This document shows, piece after piece, positions 12,157 to 21,904 of a stretch of 64,000 bases of DNA (positions are counted from its first letter, which is position 1; every line of letters starts with the position of its first letter). The notes under the pieces were generated by a model. The model was not told where the DNA came from. It searched no databases and worked only from the letters and a program-made list of their open reading frames with translations. The DNA comes from Taiwanofungus camphoratus (taxonomy: Eukaryota > Basidiomycota > Agaricomycetes > Polyporales > Taiwanofungaceae), in assembly GCA_003999685.1 (NCBI GenBank), contig CP021223.1, positions 2,232,001 through 2,296,000 of the forward strand. Direction: 5' to 3'. The position numbers and the translations under genes are program-made.

Positions 12157-13876
12157 TGTGAGAGCAGGAAAGTCGTGGGTGGGGTAAATCTGTGGACCAA
12201 ACCGTCAAGTGATGTTTACATATCACGCGTTCGAGGTCTCAAACGCGTTGATCACGAAATCATGTGCATCGTGCCACGGCGACCAAATATAGTAGGTAAA
12301 CCGTAAGAGTGTCCTGATTCCCGGGCCTGGACCAGGTCTGAGGACGGAGTCGGTCATTAATTCGGTTATTTTAAATTTGGCCATTGTCTCATCACACATT
12401 CATGAAACTCGGACAACTCTTGGCTTGTTGGAAACCCTGGCCGTGGTCCCTTCTTTCAAGTTATGCGCTATGACAGCATCGAGTCAAGGAATATATAAGA
12501 GTCCGCTGAACGGCACCCACCTCCCTTGTTGTAATGCAGCGGAATCTGTGAGATTCTCCAGCACCATCGTACGCTTGTTCCCATAATTACACGAGGAAGT
12601 GGCTTAATATGTCGCCCACGGCATTACTTAATGTCTCGAGTTAGGCAGCCTCACTCCTGGATCAAGACCCCAGTGGACACCCGCTGGCCTGATGAAGAGG
12701 TCTCATTTTATGGAAGACAACGGCACCGAGATCAACGAAGGAGCAAGATTCATTCATCGTTCGCCTGAACCTTTGTCGCAAATCAGAGGTATGACATACC
12801 CATCTAAGCGAACAATATAACTCCTAGCGAAAACGGGAAAGTCTGAATGCCTCCAGGCTGATAAGCCACGTATAACTAGACGACCTGAAGTCCCAAAACT
12901 CCACGGTAACGAAGAGGACAAGGAGAAATTGGTCCGATCGTATCTCAATCCATTGGCCGTAGAGCGCCTAAAGCATTGCGTTGTCCCCGGATAAGAGATC
13001 GTCCAAGGCGAGTCAACAACGCGTTATGTCCCCGGAAAATACTCGACACAACTCGTAATTTGGCTCTAGTTTCACCACTGGAAGGATCACATCCGTATCT
13101 TCAGACTATTGCCTCCAAGCTTCCTTCGGGATCTCACCCAATTTGGGCCTTTCGATGAGACACATATGGGTTCACAACAGTCACCTCCCTTGCAGTCACC
13201 GGTAAGATCCTTGTTACACGAGTGAGAACAGACGACATATGTGATACAGTCATTAACAAATCAATAGGGTCAATTTTTTGGCCAATCGAAGCCGCTGAGT
13301 TCAAGAGCAGAACAGCCAAGGATTATAATAACGGACTGGTATTCACTGAACCTCAACGATACCAGAATTTCCTTGTTTATGGCATGCGCTGGAAGTTGAT
13401 ACATCGTCAAACACCAGATCCAGGGCCAATATAATACAAGGGACATTAGCAGTGATGCTACGAAACAGAAATATAACTTGCGATAGGGCAGCAAATACAG
13501 CACACCAGAAGTGAGAACGATAAGAGCACCACAGACCCTGCAAGCACGAGGCTAGATATCGCCAGAATTTCCATCAGATGGAAGGGAATACCCTCAGGAT
13601 TGCAGACGAAAGGTTTCACTGTTCCTGTTGGAGGCATGTTATAAGATGCTTATCAGCATTTGGAACAATGCCGATCACGTATGTAAAGATGCAAACCACA
13701 CCAGAACTGTAAACGATGATACCAAACCCAAGTTGAGGCTAGATGCTGTGACTCTGCTTGACTGAGACGTAGATAAACTGAATTGAGAAAGCCCGTACGT
13801 AGACTAGCAGCTACGAGGCATAAAGCAACCTCTAGCGGCTCGGAGGATCATGGCCACAATCCCGTGAGCAGTACGT
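12157..13876. other. Intergenic region upstream of copy A
   Basis: About 1.7 kb with only short ORFs lacking family features. It should contain the promoter of copy A. Before the LINE inserted at 13887/21394 it was contiguous with 21405 and beyond. Confidence 0.45.
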
Positions 13877-13887
13877 TGACGTTGAAC
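13877..13887. repeat. Left target-site duplication of LINE
   Basis: TGACGTTGAAC, repeated exactly at 21394-21404. The poly-T that follows immediately is the LINE poly(A) tail on the minus strand. Confidence 0.85.
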
Positions 13888-15024
13888 ATTTTTTTTTTTT
13901 TTTTCCTCGGGTTTATACTCCATACGACGTAGGTACATGTAGAGTAATAATGATAGTAAGTGGGCATCCGCGCCCGCATGAGCGGCACACCTACAGGTTT
14001 CGGTGGCCTCGTTATGTGGCGTGGGCATATAATCCAGCAAGGCCTGCAAAAGAAAGGGTACAGTCATCCATAGGATGCCATACCCGGCCTCCGCCCGACC
14101 TGCTTTTCACGCTCTGTGTGTTTACCCGGCCTGGTGATCCCGTTCCATCAATAAATCACCTAAAGAACTGAGTGTAGCCCTACAGGTTTCAGGCCTCAGT
14201 TATTGTTCGGGTATACAGGGGGGTCATCGCGGATACTAGGTTCCGCTATCCCTTCGTCTATCCAATTATGATATAGTTCAAATGCCTTTGCTTCGGCCTC
14301 ATACCATTCACAGAAATCACGGTATTTTCCACCCAGGGCGGTGGTCATTCCGGGATCTAATTGTCAGTCCGCATGGAACCGCTGCCATGCCGCTTGTCTT
14401 CTGACAGTGTGGCACATAAGACGGGCACGAGTGAATGTTCTTGTGTGCACAGCTTCAGCTTCTAGCAGGGATTCAGCCAGAATCTCAGCCCAGTCAAAGG
14501 TGGAGACCATCGGGTTGAGCCGAAGGAACTCCATAATGTTGTCCGGGGTCCATCCCCTCTGTTCAGGGGGCCCCATCAGAAGCGGGTCTTGGGGACCCTG
14601 TTGGCGCTTTGTCCTGACCCAAAATGGGCAGTTGAAGAGCACGTGTTCCCTGGTTTCCTCCGCTCTGCATAAGCAGAGATGAGGGCCAGGAATATTGAAC
14701 CTAGAGCGGTATTCACTGCCTGAGAAATGGTTGGTGAGCACACGACAGACGCGTGCCACCTCCTTATTGGACTTGCCAGCTGCCTTCAGGACCCATGTGC
14801 CCTTAGCCGTGGTTCCATGCAGCGGTAAGGCGTCTTCAGTTACTTTCCATAACCGGTGACTGCAATAACTGGGATTGTTGACTAAGGTCCCCCAGCGCTT
14901 TTTGACCCTTGCCTTGACGCGAGCAAGGGCCATTGATTGTGAGATGAATTCTGGTTGGGGATCATCCAATGCTTTCTTCGCAAGTTTATCAACGAACTCA
15001 TTCTGAAAAATGCCTTTGTGGGAT

Positions 15025-15588
15025 GGAACTGATACAAACTGGTATCAACGACCGGAAAGCCTCGAATGTGAGGACCTGACTACTAGAGATAGTAGTGAGG
15101 CTTTATGGACACTGCATATGTCCTCCTGGGCGAAGTCGATAGAGTCGAGCGAGTACTCAAGTACGAAGTGAGAGGTTGCAAGATACGAGTATAAGATTGC
15201 TAGTGGTAACTAGCTACTTGGTAACCAGATTGAACTTAAGGTCCGACCTACAAAGTACAGGGCCTTATATACGTATTCTACTCTGCGCACGGACCATGGC
15301 ACATGGTCTAAGAATCAGCATGAGTAAGCGTAAGTAAGGCGATATGAGTCATCGGGCCGTATTAGCAATCAGTAAGCGTAAGATGGAATGTGTAAGCGGG
15401 GCCCGATATGAGTCAGGGTCCATGAGTAACCGAGGCCCGTCCGGGGCCCGTACCGTAAGCAGTGATGAGTCAGGATGCTGTGCGAAGAAGCTGGGCCTAC
15501 CTGAGGCCTGTCCTAGAAGTGAAAGGTCACAGGACCAATTCGAGGTCCGACTGATAAGATATGCAATAAAAGAAATTGTACCAGGAAC
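15025..15588 (-). repeat. Solo LTR of the B/D Ty3 family inside the LINE, with GGAAC target duplication
   Basis: The LTR occupies 15030-15583 (554 bp). It is the same family as the LTRs of element B (30785-31328). The coding-strand end is TGGTACAATTTC (TGATACAA in other copies) and the other end is TTGTATCA. GGAAC flanks it at 15025-15029 and 15584-15588. Removing the LTR and one duplication rejoins the RNase H frame as FWVPSHKGIFQNE, proving insertion into an already present LINE. It is a solo LTR because no internal region is associated. Confidence 0.92.
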
Positions 15589-18500
15589 CCAAAAAAGGAC
15601 AATGCGTTGGCGTTCATTGGCATCGAGGAATGCTCGTATGTGTTGAGAAGCCATGACCGCCGCCATCTGCGATGACCCAACCTCCGGCCTGAAGATTTGG
15701 TCAAGTGCCGATTGGTTATCAGAGCAGACTATAAGGGTGGTGATGTGGGCAGGAACGTCATGGACTGCTTCACGCAGCCCATACGCCAATGCCAGCATCT
15801 TCGCATCAAAGCTCTGGACCTTGCCAGCCCCGAACTTCCCATGGGCAACATGGTCTTCCCCGTCAATGATGAGCCACGTGCTTCCAGATCTCACTTCTGG
15901 CGCATTTGCATACAACCCGTCAGTGAACAACATTTGCCCTTCTGGCTGGGCCAACTGGCGCCGGAATTCCGGCCACCAGGTGAACTTCAACCAGTCAGCA
16001 AATTCAGGTGAGTGCTTGTTCGGACCTTTTTCATCCAGGAACACCCACTCGAAACGATCAATGTACCGATCCATGACCTGATCACCGGGCCGCGCCTCCG
16101 GGTGGAGTGGTGCAAAGTCTTCTGATGACTGCCGCCTGATGCAATCTATGAACGTCATGGGGGTGACAGCCTGTTTTTTGCCATGGCGCGAGTTAAGCGG
16201 CCATGGCGCAGTGATATTGGTGACGTTGGTTGCCCAATAGGGTGGAAGGGTGGCCCTTATTGGGTGTCCTTCATGAACTCGTCGCACTCTAAGCGCAGCT
16301 TTTTCCATGTACCGGTCGACCTGGATGCGGATGGGTACCAACCCACCCAACATCTCCATTGCCCCGATCGGTGTGGTCTTAAAGCATCCAGTGATCCACT
16401 GAGCTGCCCTAGACTGAGCGGTCTGCAATTCTTTTGCAGCCCATTTGAGGCCTTTTCACTGTGGGTTCCACCACAGTTGAGCACTATATAACATCAACGG
16501 GACAACGTGTGCAATATAGAGCTGTCGCTTGTTGATGGGATGAAATCTGCATGCCAAGTTCCCAAGCATGCGGAGTGCGTTGCACGTGCTAGCTGCTTTA
16601 TTGGCATAAAACCTCACGTGCACATGGAAGCTAAGCTTGGGGTCCAAGAAAAACCCAAGATAGTGCATTGTGTCCTTTGCTCGCAAAGTGACTTCATGTC
16701 CACCAGTCCAAATGGTTAGATCTGGACCAAGGGGTCGAGAAGTTGAATACCCCTTCTGTCGCTTCCAGAAGTGCATCAACTCCAACTTGTCTCCTTCAAT
16801 GCCTAAACCTAAACAGTTCAGATCGCCAACGAGATCATGGAAGACATTCACCAAGATGGCGTTGTTCTTCAGTACGAGGGCTTGTGGGCTGTCGTCAACA
16901 GCCTTCAGTGAAGCCGCCATGATGAGACCATCGTCCGCATAAAACTGGGTCTCGGTATGGCCCGGCTGCATCAAATGGACAGGTGCCCACTTGTGTATAA
17001 CCGGTGCAATGTATACCCCAGATAAAATCGGGGATAGACTTGAGCCCTGGCCAACTCTGACATCAAAGTCGGATGGATCGGTCAAGGTACCATTGAACAA
17101 GAATCGGGTTTTCCGCCCGATCAAGTAATTTGCCATGAAATTACAGAGCTTGCTATTGAAGCCCTGTTTTCACATGATTCCTACCAGTGCATCATGGTTG
17201 ATGGATGGGTAGAATTGGGACACATCGAGCAACAGCATCAATGGGATAAGCTTTCGTGCCCATGCCTCTTTGACACTGTGCACAAGCTGGATGCCAGCAT
17301 CAGTGGTGCTATGTTGCATAGCCCCACCAAACTGGCATGAGTGTAGGATTCCCCACTTCTGGGCATCCCACTGCATGCGTTTGGCAATGATCTTTTTGAA
17401 CAATTTGCCAAAACAATTTAGCAAGCAGATAGGCCTATAGGCCTTCGCTAGCGTATAATCCGGTTTGTTTGGTTTGGGTAAAACCACTGTAACAGACCAT
17501 TTAAAGACGCTCGGATAAACCTCGAAATTGAGGCAAGCGTTATAATACGTGCGCAGCCATTGCCGCACGTGTATACCGAGATCGGTTTCAATGCCCTCCT
17601 CAGAGCGCTTGATCCAATCCACCAACCATTTAATCCACATCCAGTTCATATGATCGGGACCGGGTGTGGAGGTATTGCTAGTGGATTTAAGATTCTCGCG
17701 AATCTCAAACTCACTAATTTCTGGTAAAGTCAATTCCTCCCTTTGAGGAATTTCGTCTACAAATGACAAATCCACTGGCCTTGGATTGGCAGGTGTGAAC
17801 TGAGCTTGAAAGGCACAACTGAGATCAGCCACACTTTGAACTGGTGCACCATCAGCTTGATACAACTGAATGGTGGCCTCTTGCCTTCTCGGCTTTGTCC
17901 AGGTGACAAAGTCTGAGATCAGTTGGGGATTGGATTCATCCATGATCCGATCAAAGTGTGTGCGCTTCGCCCGCTTCGTGGCAAGGCAAAGTGTTGCACG
18001 TTGTTTATGCCGTTCAGACCGAAGTTCAGCAGCAACATCATATGCGTCTGCAGTGGCCTGAGCTCCAGGTCCCAACTGGTGACGTAGGTAGCGATACTGC
18101 CCAGATGCCGCACTAAGACGGTGCTGGGTGTTTGCAAGCTTAGTGGCCGCACAGGAGCATGCAGCATCCCACCACAACTTTGAGCGTTTGGACGGGCGCT
18201 TCACTGATGAATACTCCATCCATAGTCTTTGGAGGTCTCGCTCAAGGCGGTTCCCCATCTGTTCAATGTCTTGGGCGCTGCTGAAATGTGTAGGGTAATC
18301 AGCGAACAGTTTCGCCATTGCCGTCACAAATTGTTGAGCCATGTCGCCGGTGTGGGGTATACCACGCACCGGTTCTGGCTCAACTTCAATCAGCATCTCC
18401 CACCGCAGGACCGCATGATCGCTGTTGTGGCGATGTGACATGAGTACATGAAGGTCTTGGCCTTCATAGTACACTGGGTCGATTCACACCAAGTCAATGA

Positions 18501-19003
18501 CTCCGGGCGTGAGAGTCATATTGTGGGAACACCAAGTGACTGGACCATCCTAGGCATTTAGCAAGACCAGATCGAGTTCGGCCTGGGCTAACTCGATAAG
18601 GTGATTGAAATCAGCGTAGTGTGGAGGCCGCACCTGAGATTCCACAGCATGTGCGTCCCACAATGGGTGGCGGAGATTGAAATCCCTGCACATGCACGCA
18701 ATAGGTGGAAGCGCATGGACATGTGTTTCCAAGTATCAGACAGCATCAAAGGTGGTGCTGTCGTTGTACATGTTCAGGACATGAAAGTCCCCGGATGGAA
18801 GCTTGAGTGCGACCAAAAGGCAATTCTTATAGGAGACACTATGGGTGACAACTTGTGGAGAGGCCGAAGCCCACCGCTTGTTGACATAGACTGCAACTCG
18901 AGAATCTTTCGATGCCCCGAGGCACTTGAACGAAGCATGGGCAGACGTATTCTTATACGCCTTCCCGTCCTGTGATTTAGCTGAGGCCACATCCTTGATG
19001 CGG

Positions 19004-20612
19004 TGATATGACCTAGGGGACCCTGGTATCTAGGGAGTGCTCCGCAACGTGGCTGTGGGGTAGTGTGATAACTGTGAGGGTGTGAGGGTAGGAGCTACAA
19101 CCTGTATGATACCGGGAAACCTGTATGTCTTGTTTTTGTAAGTAGGGGAGTAAGGGGTCAAGGGTCCTGCACAACAGGATCTTGTTCCTAAGTGCTATAC
19201 TATCCCTAAGGCCTTGCGAGGCCCTCCGAAGTACGCGAAGTTCTTCAAGATTTTGCGAAGTCCTTCGAAGTTTTAGCTAAATCGCACAAGCTGACTTTGT
19301 AGATGCTGCGAAGTCTTTTTAGCTAGAGTTAGCTAAAGGGCGTAAGGTTTAGCAGTTTGTTAGAGTGAGGTGGGCGAGGTTTGGCTAGCGTAGGAGACCT
19401 GTAGGAGAGATCGGAGAGTTCGAGGGCGTAGGGAGATGTACTATAGCCTGAAACTAAGGCTTATGGGAGAGTCATAGGGCTATTCGTAGGACGTAGGGAT
19501 GACGCAACGTGAGCCTAAGGGTATAACTAAGGCGGAGGCCCACCGGATAGGTGCTATAAGAGGTGCTGAAGGGTGCGAAGTCACGGCGACTTCGTAGATC
19601 GTAGTGCGTAGTTCGGGAAGCGTAGACGTGGTTCGTAGATATATCGCGAGCGTAGACGTAGTTCAAAGGTACTGAAACGAAGCTGGGGTGGAGACTTAGG
19701 GACCTTAGGACCGTTCCTAAGGTTGTACTCACGGCGCTTTCCTGAGATCGGAGCTACAGAGGAACTGGTATTCCAAAGAGAGAAGCGTGCACTGAGGGGT
19801 CTCTGTTGTACATAGTAAACTACCTCTGACTAAATAGGGGAGCGTGAGGTGAACTAATCTTGCGCGAAGTGATCCTTACGAGTCCGAAATGTGTACTAAA
19901 ACGCATGGACTCTGAAGTGAACACGAGGAGGATAGGAACTAATTAGGAACTGAAACAGGGGAACTACGAACGGTAGAAAGGTGACCAACTTCATTCACGA
20001 GGGCGAGATGGCTATCCAAGAGCAGCCATACGCCGTGATCACCTATCTTAGCGGGCTAAGAGCGCACAAAGTTCTTAGCAGCGGGACTTGGCCTAATCGG
20101 GGTAGGAGGTGTCCTAACTGGGTGGAGGGCCATATGGATACGCCCTAGGATGACCTTATGGCATAGGATCGAGACCCATGGGGGTGCACAAGGCTTCCTA
20201 AGTCCAACTTCTGGAACTTCAGACCGTTTTGGAGCCTATCGGAGGTAGCTGCAATCACAAGAGCTAGGAGAGACTTAGCTAAGACTTCTTAGCTAAGCCC
20301 AGGATGAGTGACGTAGTAGATAGGACCTAGATCCAATGGAACAGTATGGGAGGGCCGGCAGTGTCCGATAGTGGACTTAGCAGGAGTTAGGGACTTCGCG
20401 TCTAGCATTCGAAATCTCGTAGCACCTCGTGTGACTTCGCAAGACTTCGTAGGGTGTTAGGAGGGTTTAGGAAGGAGAGGGGGCGTTAGGAATATTATAG
20501 GAACCTATCCCTTCTGTCATAGGCTGTAGGAGAGTCTTAGAGTGGTCGGTTGGGGGATTAGAAAGCTCCTAATAATCGCGATTCGGGGCCCAGGAGGCTA
20601 CGGGACTCATTG
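19004..20612. mobile_element. 1.6 kb noncoding insertion of unknown class inside the LINE endonuclease
   Basis: GCGG flanks both sides (19000-19003 and 20613-20616). Deleting the segment rejoins the endonuclease reading frame as EIFWGRIKDVASAK. The insert has no ORF of note and is full of short CTTCG/GAAG, AGCTAA and TAGGAG motifs. It starts TGATATGACC and ends GGGACTCATTG, so it is not a clean TG...CA LTR. A solo LTR with eroded ends or a nonautonomous element are the main options. Confidence 0.6.
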
Positions 20613-20744
20613 GCGGCCCCAGAAGATCTCCTGGACACAGACAATGTCGGCGTCCCTATGTCTCTCAAGTAGAATGCTCGTATTCTTCGCAGATCTCTGA
20701 ACATTCGCACTTATGCATGTGAGTATGGGCCTAGTAGGCTCATC

Positions 20745-21383
20745 TCACAGATTGTCGCTATCAGCCATAGGGCTGGGTGTACAGGAGGGGTCCGCTTCCA
20801 CCATTATGGGGGAATCGGGCCGTTCATTAGGTTGTGAGACTGGCAGAGTTCCAAACGGTGGGGCCAAAGCACCATTGGAAGAATCCAGTTCACACAGTAG
20901 CCCATCAAGCCCACAGGGGGCTGGTGGCACGGAGCCCGAGGTGGTGTGCAATGCACTACCAACGTGGGCACAGGGCATGGAGACAGCAAGGCTGCCTCCA
21001 GCGCTAATGTATTCATCACCCCCTCCCTCAGGGGGGATTGAGCAACTCCTACGTCTTTGTGAATTGTCTGGCACTATGTCCATTGATTCAAAGAGAGGAC
21101 CTCCCGAGAGGGAGGAACTCGAAGTGGATCTCTCCCCAGAAAAGGGTGAGATCAAAGGTGTGTCCAGAGGACGAGAGCTCGGATAATCCGAGTCAGCTTG
21201 AGTGCGATGAGCAGGGCAGCCGCCATGCACCGACATCGCACTCGACGAGGAGGGTGCACCATCAGTCTTAAGACCAACAGCAGCTATAGGGGCACCAGTA
21301 GGGGAAGAAAAGGATAGGATATGAGGTGATTTAGACATGCTGGGCACGGGCACTAAATCGAGATGGTGGTGGTACTGGTTCAA
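20745..21383 (-). CDS. LINE 5' ORF (ORF1-like), Ser/Pro-rich
   Basis: A 212-codon ORF begins about 10 bp inside the LINE 5' end and stops with TGA just before the endonuclease. The same frame continues open from the stop into the endonuclease, so ORF1 and ORF2 may once have been one frame. The sequence is low-complexity (Ser, Pro and Gly clusters) without zinc knuckles or a visible RNA-binding domain. A structural/RNA-binding role is only inferred from position. Confidence 0.5.
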   Translation of the reverse strand: MNQYHHHLDLVPVPSMSKSPHILSFSSPTGAPIAAVGLKTDGAPSSSSAMSVHGGCPAHRTQADSDYPSSRPLDTPLISPFSGERSTSSSSLSGGPLFESMDIVPDNSQRRRSCSIPPEGGGDEYISAGGSLAVSMPCAHVGSALHTTSGSVPPAPCGLDGLLCELDSSNGALAPPFGTLPVSQPNERPDSPIMVEADPSCTPSPMADSDNL

Positions 21384-21393
21384 GAAGCGGCGC

Positions 21394-21404
21394 TGACGTT
21401 GAAC
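21394..21404. repeat. Right target-site duplication of LINE
   Basis: TGACGTTGAAC, matching 13877-13887. It sits at the 5' end of the LINE. Confidence 0.85.
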
Positions 21405-21697
21405 GTTGAAGCTTGCATATCATCACTTACAGGCAGGGCGCTATGCCGTCTCAGCGCGAGACGAAGGGAACAACTGTGTCGTCTGCCGTATACATACTTT
21501 TGAATTTTAGACGGGGTGGCACTACAGACCTGAACCGACTTCAAACATGCAACTCTCCCCACCTGAAAGGATCCCTCGATTTCAAAGTTATCATCGTTTG
21601 TGATCAAGAGCGAGTCAAGTATGTTCGACTCACTCGTCGCTGCTGCGCGTGAATCTAAAGCATACTGATCAAAATGTAGCACAGGCGATGTCGACAT
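21405..21697 (-). pseudogene. Short hypothetical ORF cut by the LINE insertion
   Basis: An open frame starts at the ATG at 21697 (MSTSPVLHFDQYALD) and contains a basic patch (YVYGRRHSCSLRLALRRHS) before reaching the LINE target duplication. Rejoined to the sequence left of the LINE, the frame ends after about ten more codons. It is unrecognised and could be a fragment of a multi-exon gene or a chance ORF. Confidence 0.3.
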
Positions 21698-21904
21698 ATA
21701 AAAATGACGAGTAGCATAGTTGTACTTCGAAAGGAATTCGCATTGGATAGGGTTCAGTGGATATTGTAAGCATTTTTATTCCAGTCTGGTCTATCTATGC
21801 TAACGGCACATTAGCATGACCTCTCATCTCTCAATGTTTGCCCTCTCCTGCATAAAAATCATGATGAGATGAAGCTAAGACAAGAATGATCTGTATCCTT
21901 ACCT

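Larger units (their letters stand above)
14196..20700 (-). pseudogene. LINE ORF2: endonuclease, reverse transcriptase, RNase H (disrupted)
   Basis: Encoded the target-nicking and reverse-transcribing polyprotein. The endonuclease begins near 20700 (DADIVCVQEIFWG), is cut by the insert at 19004-20612 and resumes at about 19003 with RIKDVASAKSQDGKAYKN. The usual GDFN motif reads RDFN (MCRDFNLRHPLWD near 18690). RT blocks: STPGPDHM, KAYRPICLLNCFGKLFKKI, LLLDVSQFYPSINHDAL, then GQGSSLSPILSG and the catalytic FYADDG near 16940. RNase H: MLFTDGLYAN, FDAKMLALAYGLREA, VCSDNQSALD; its last block FWVPSHKGIFQNEFVD is split by the solo LTR. In-frame stops lie at 17170-17172, around 18485 and 18552, near 16457 and at 14364-14366. 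Several are TGA codons that a single transition would restore to sense. Confidence 0.85.
13888..21393 (-). mobile_element. Non-LTR retrotransposon (LINE) with AP endonuclease, RT and RNase H, full-length but decayed
   Basis: The element is bounded by an 11 bp target duplication and ends in a poly(A) tail (T-run at 13889-13904). It spans 7.5 kb but contains two later insertions (solo LTR at 15030-15583 and a 1.6 kb insert at 19004-20612), so the original length is about 5.3 kb. Reading minus strand: a Ser/Pro-rich 5' ORF, an AP-type endonuclease, a reverse transcriptase, an RNase H and a C-terminal Cys/His segment (CLCRAEETREHVLFNC). The domain order with RNase H resembles the I/Tad-like LINE groups of fungi; the exact clade cannot be fixed by eye. 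Several in-frame stops make it inactive. Confidence 0.9.

Noticed and set aside
13889-13904. Homopolymer run as a terminator or simple repeat
   Set aside because: It is the poly(A) tail of the minus-strand LINE, next to its target duplication.
18001-18167. CRISPR-like or tandem repeat arrays in the LINE and Ty3 regions
   Set aside because: No regularly spaced direct repeats with unique spacers; repeats seen are LTRs, hairpins or coding similarity between elements.
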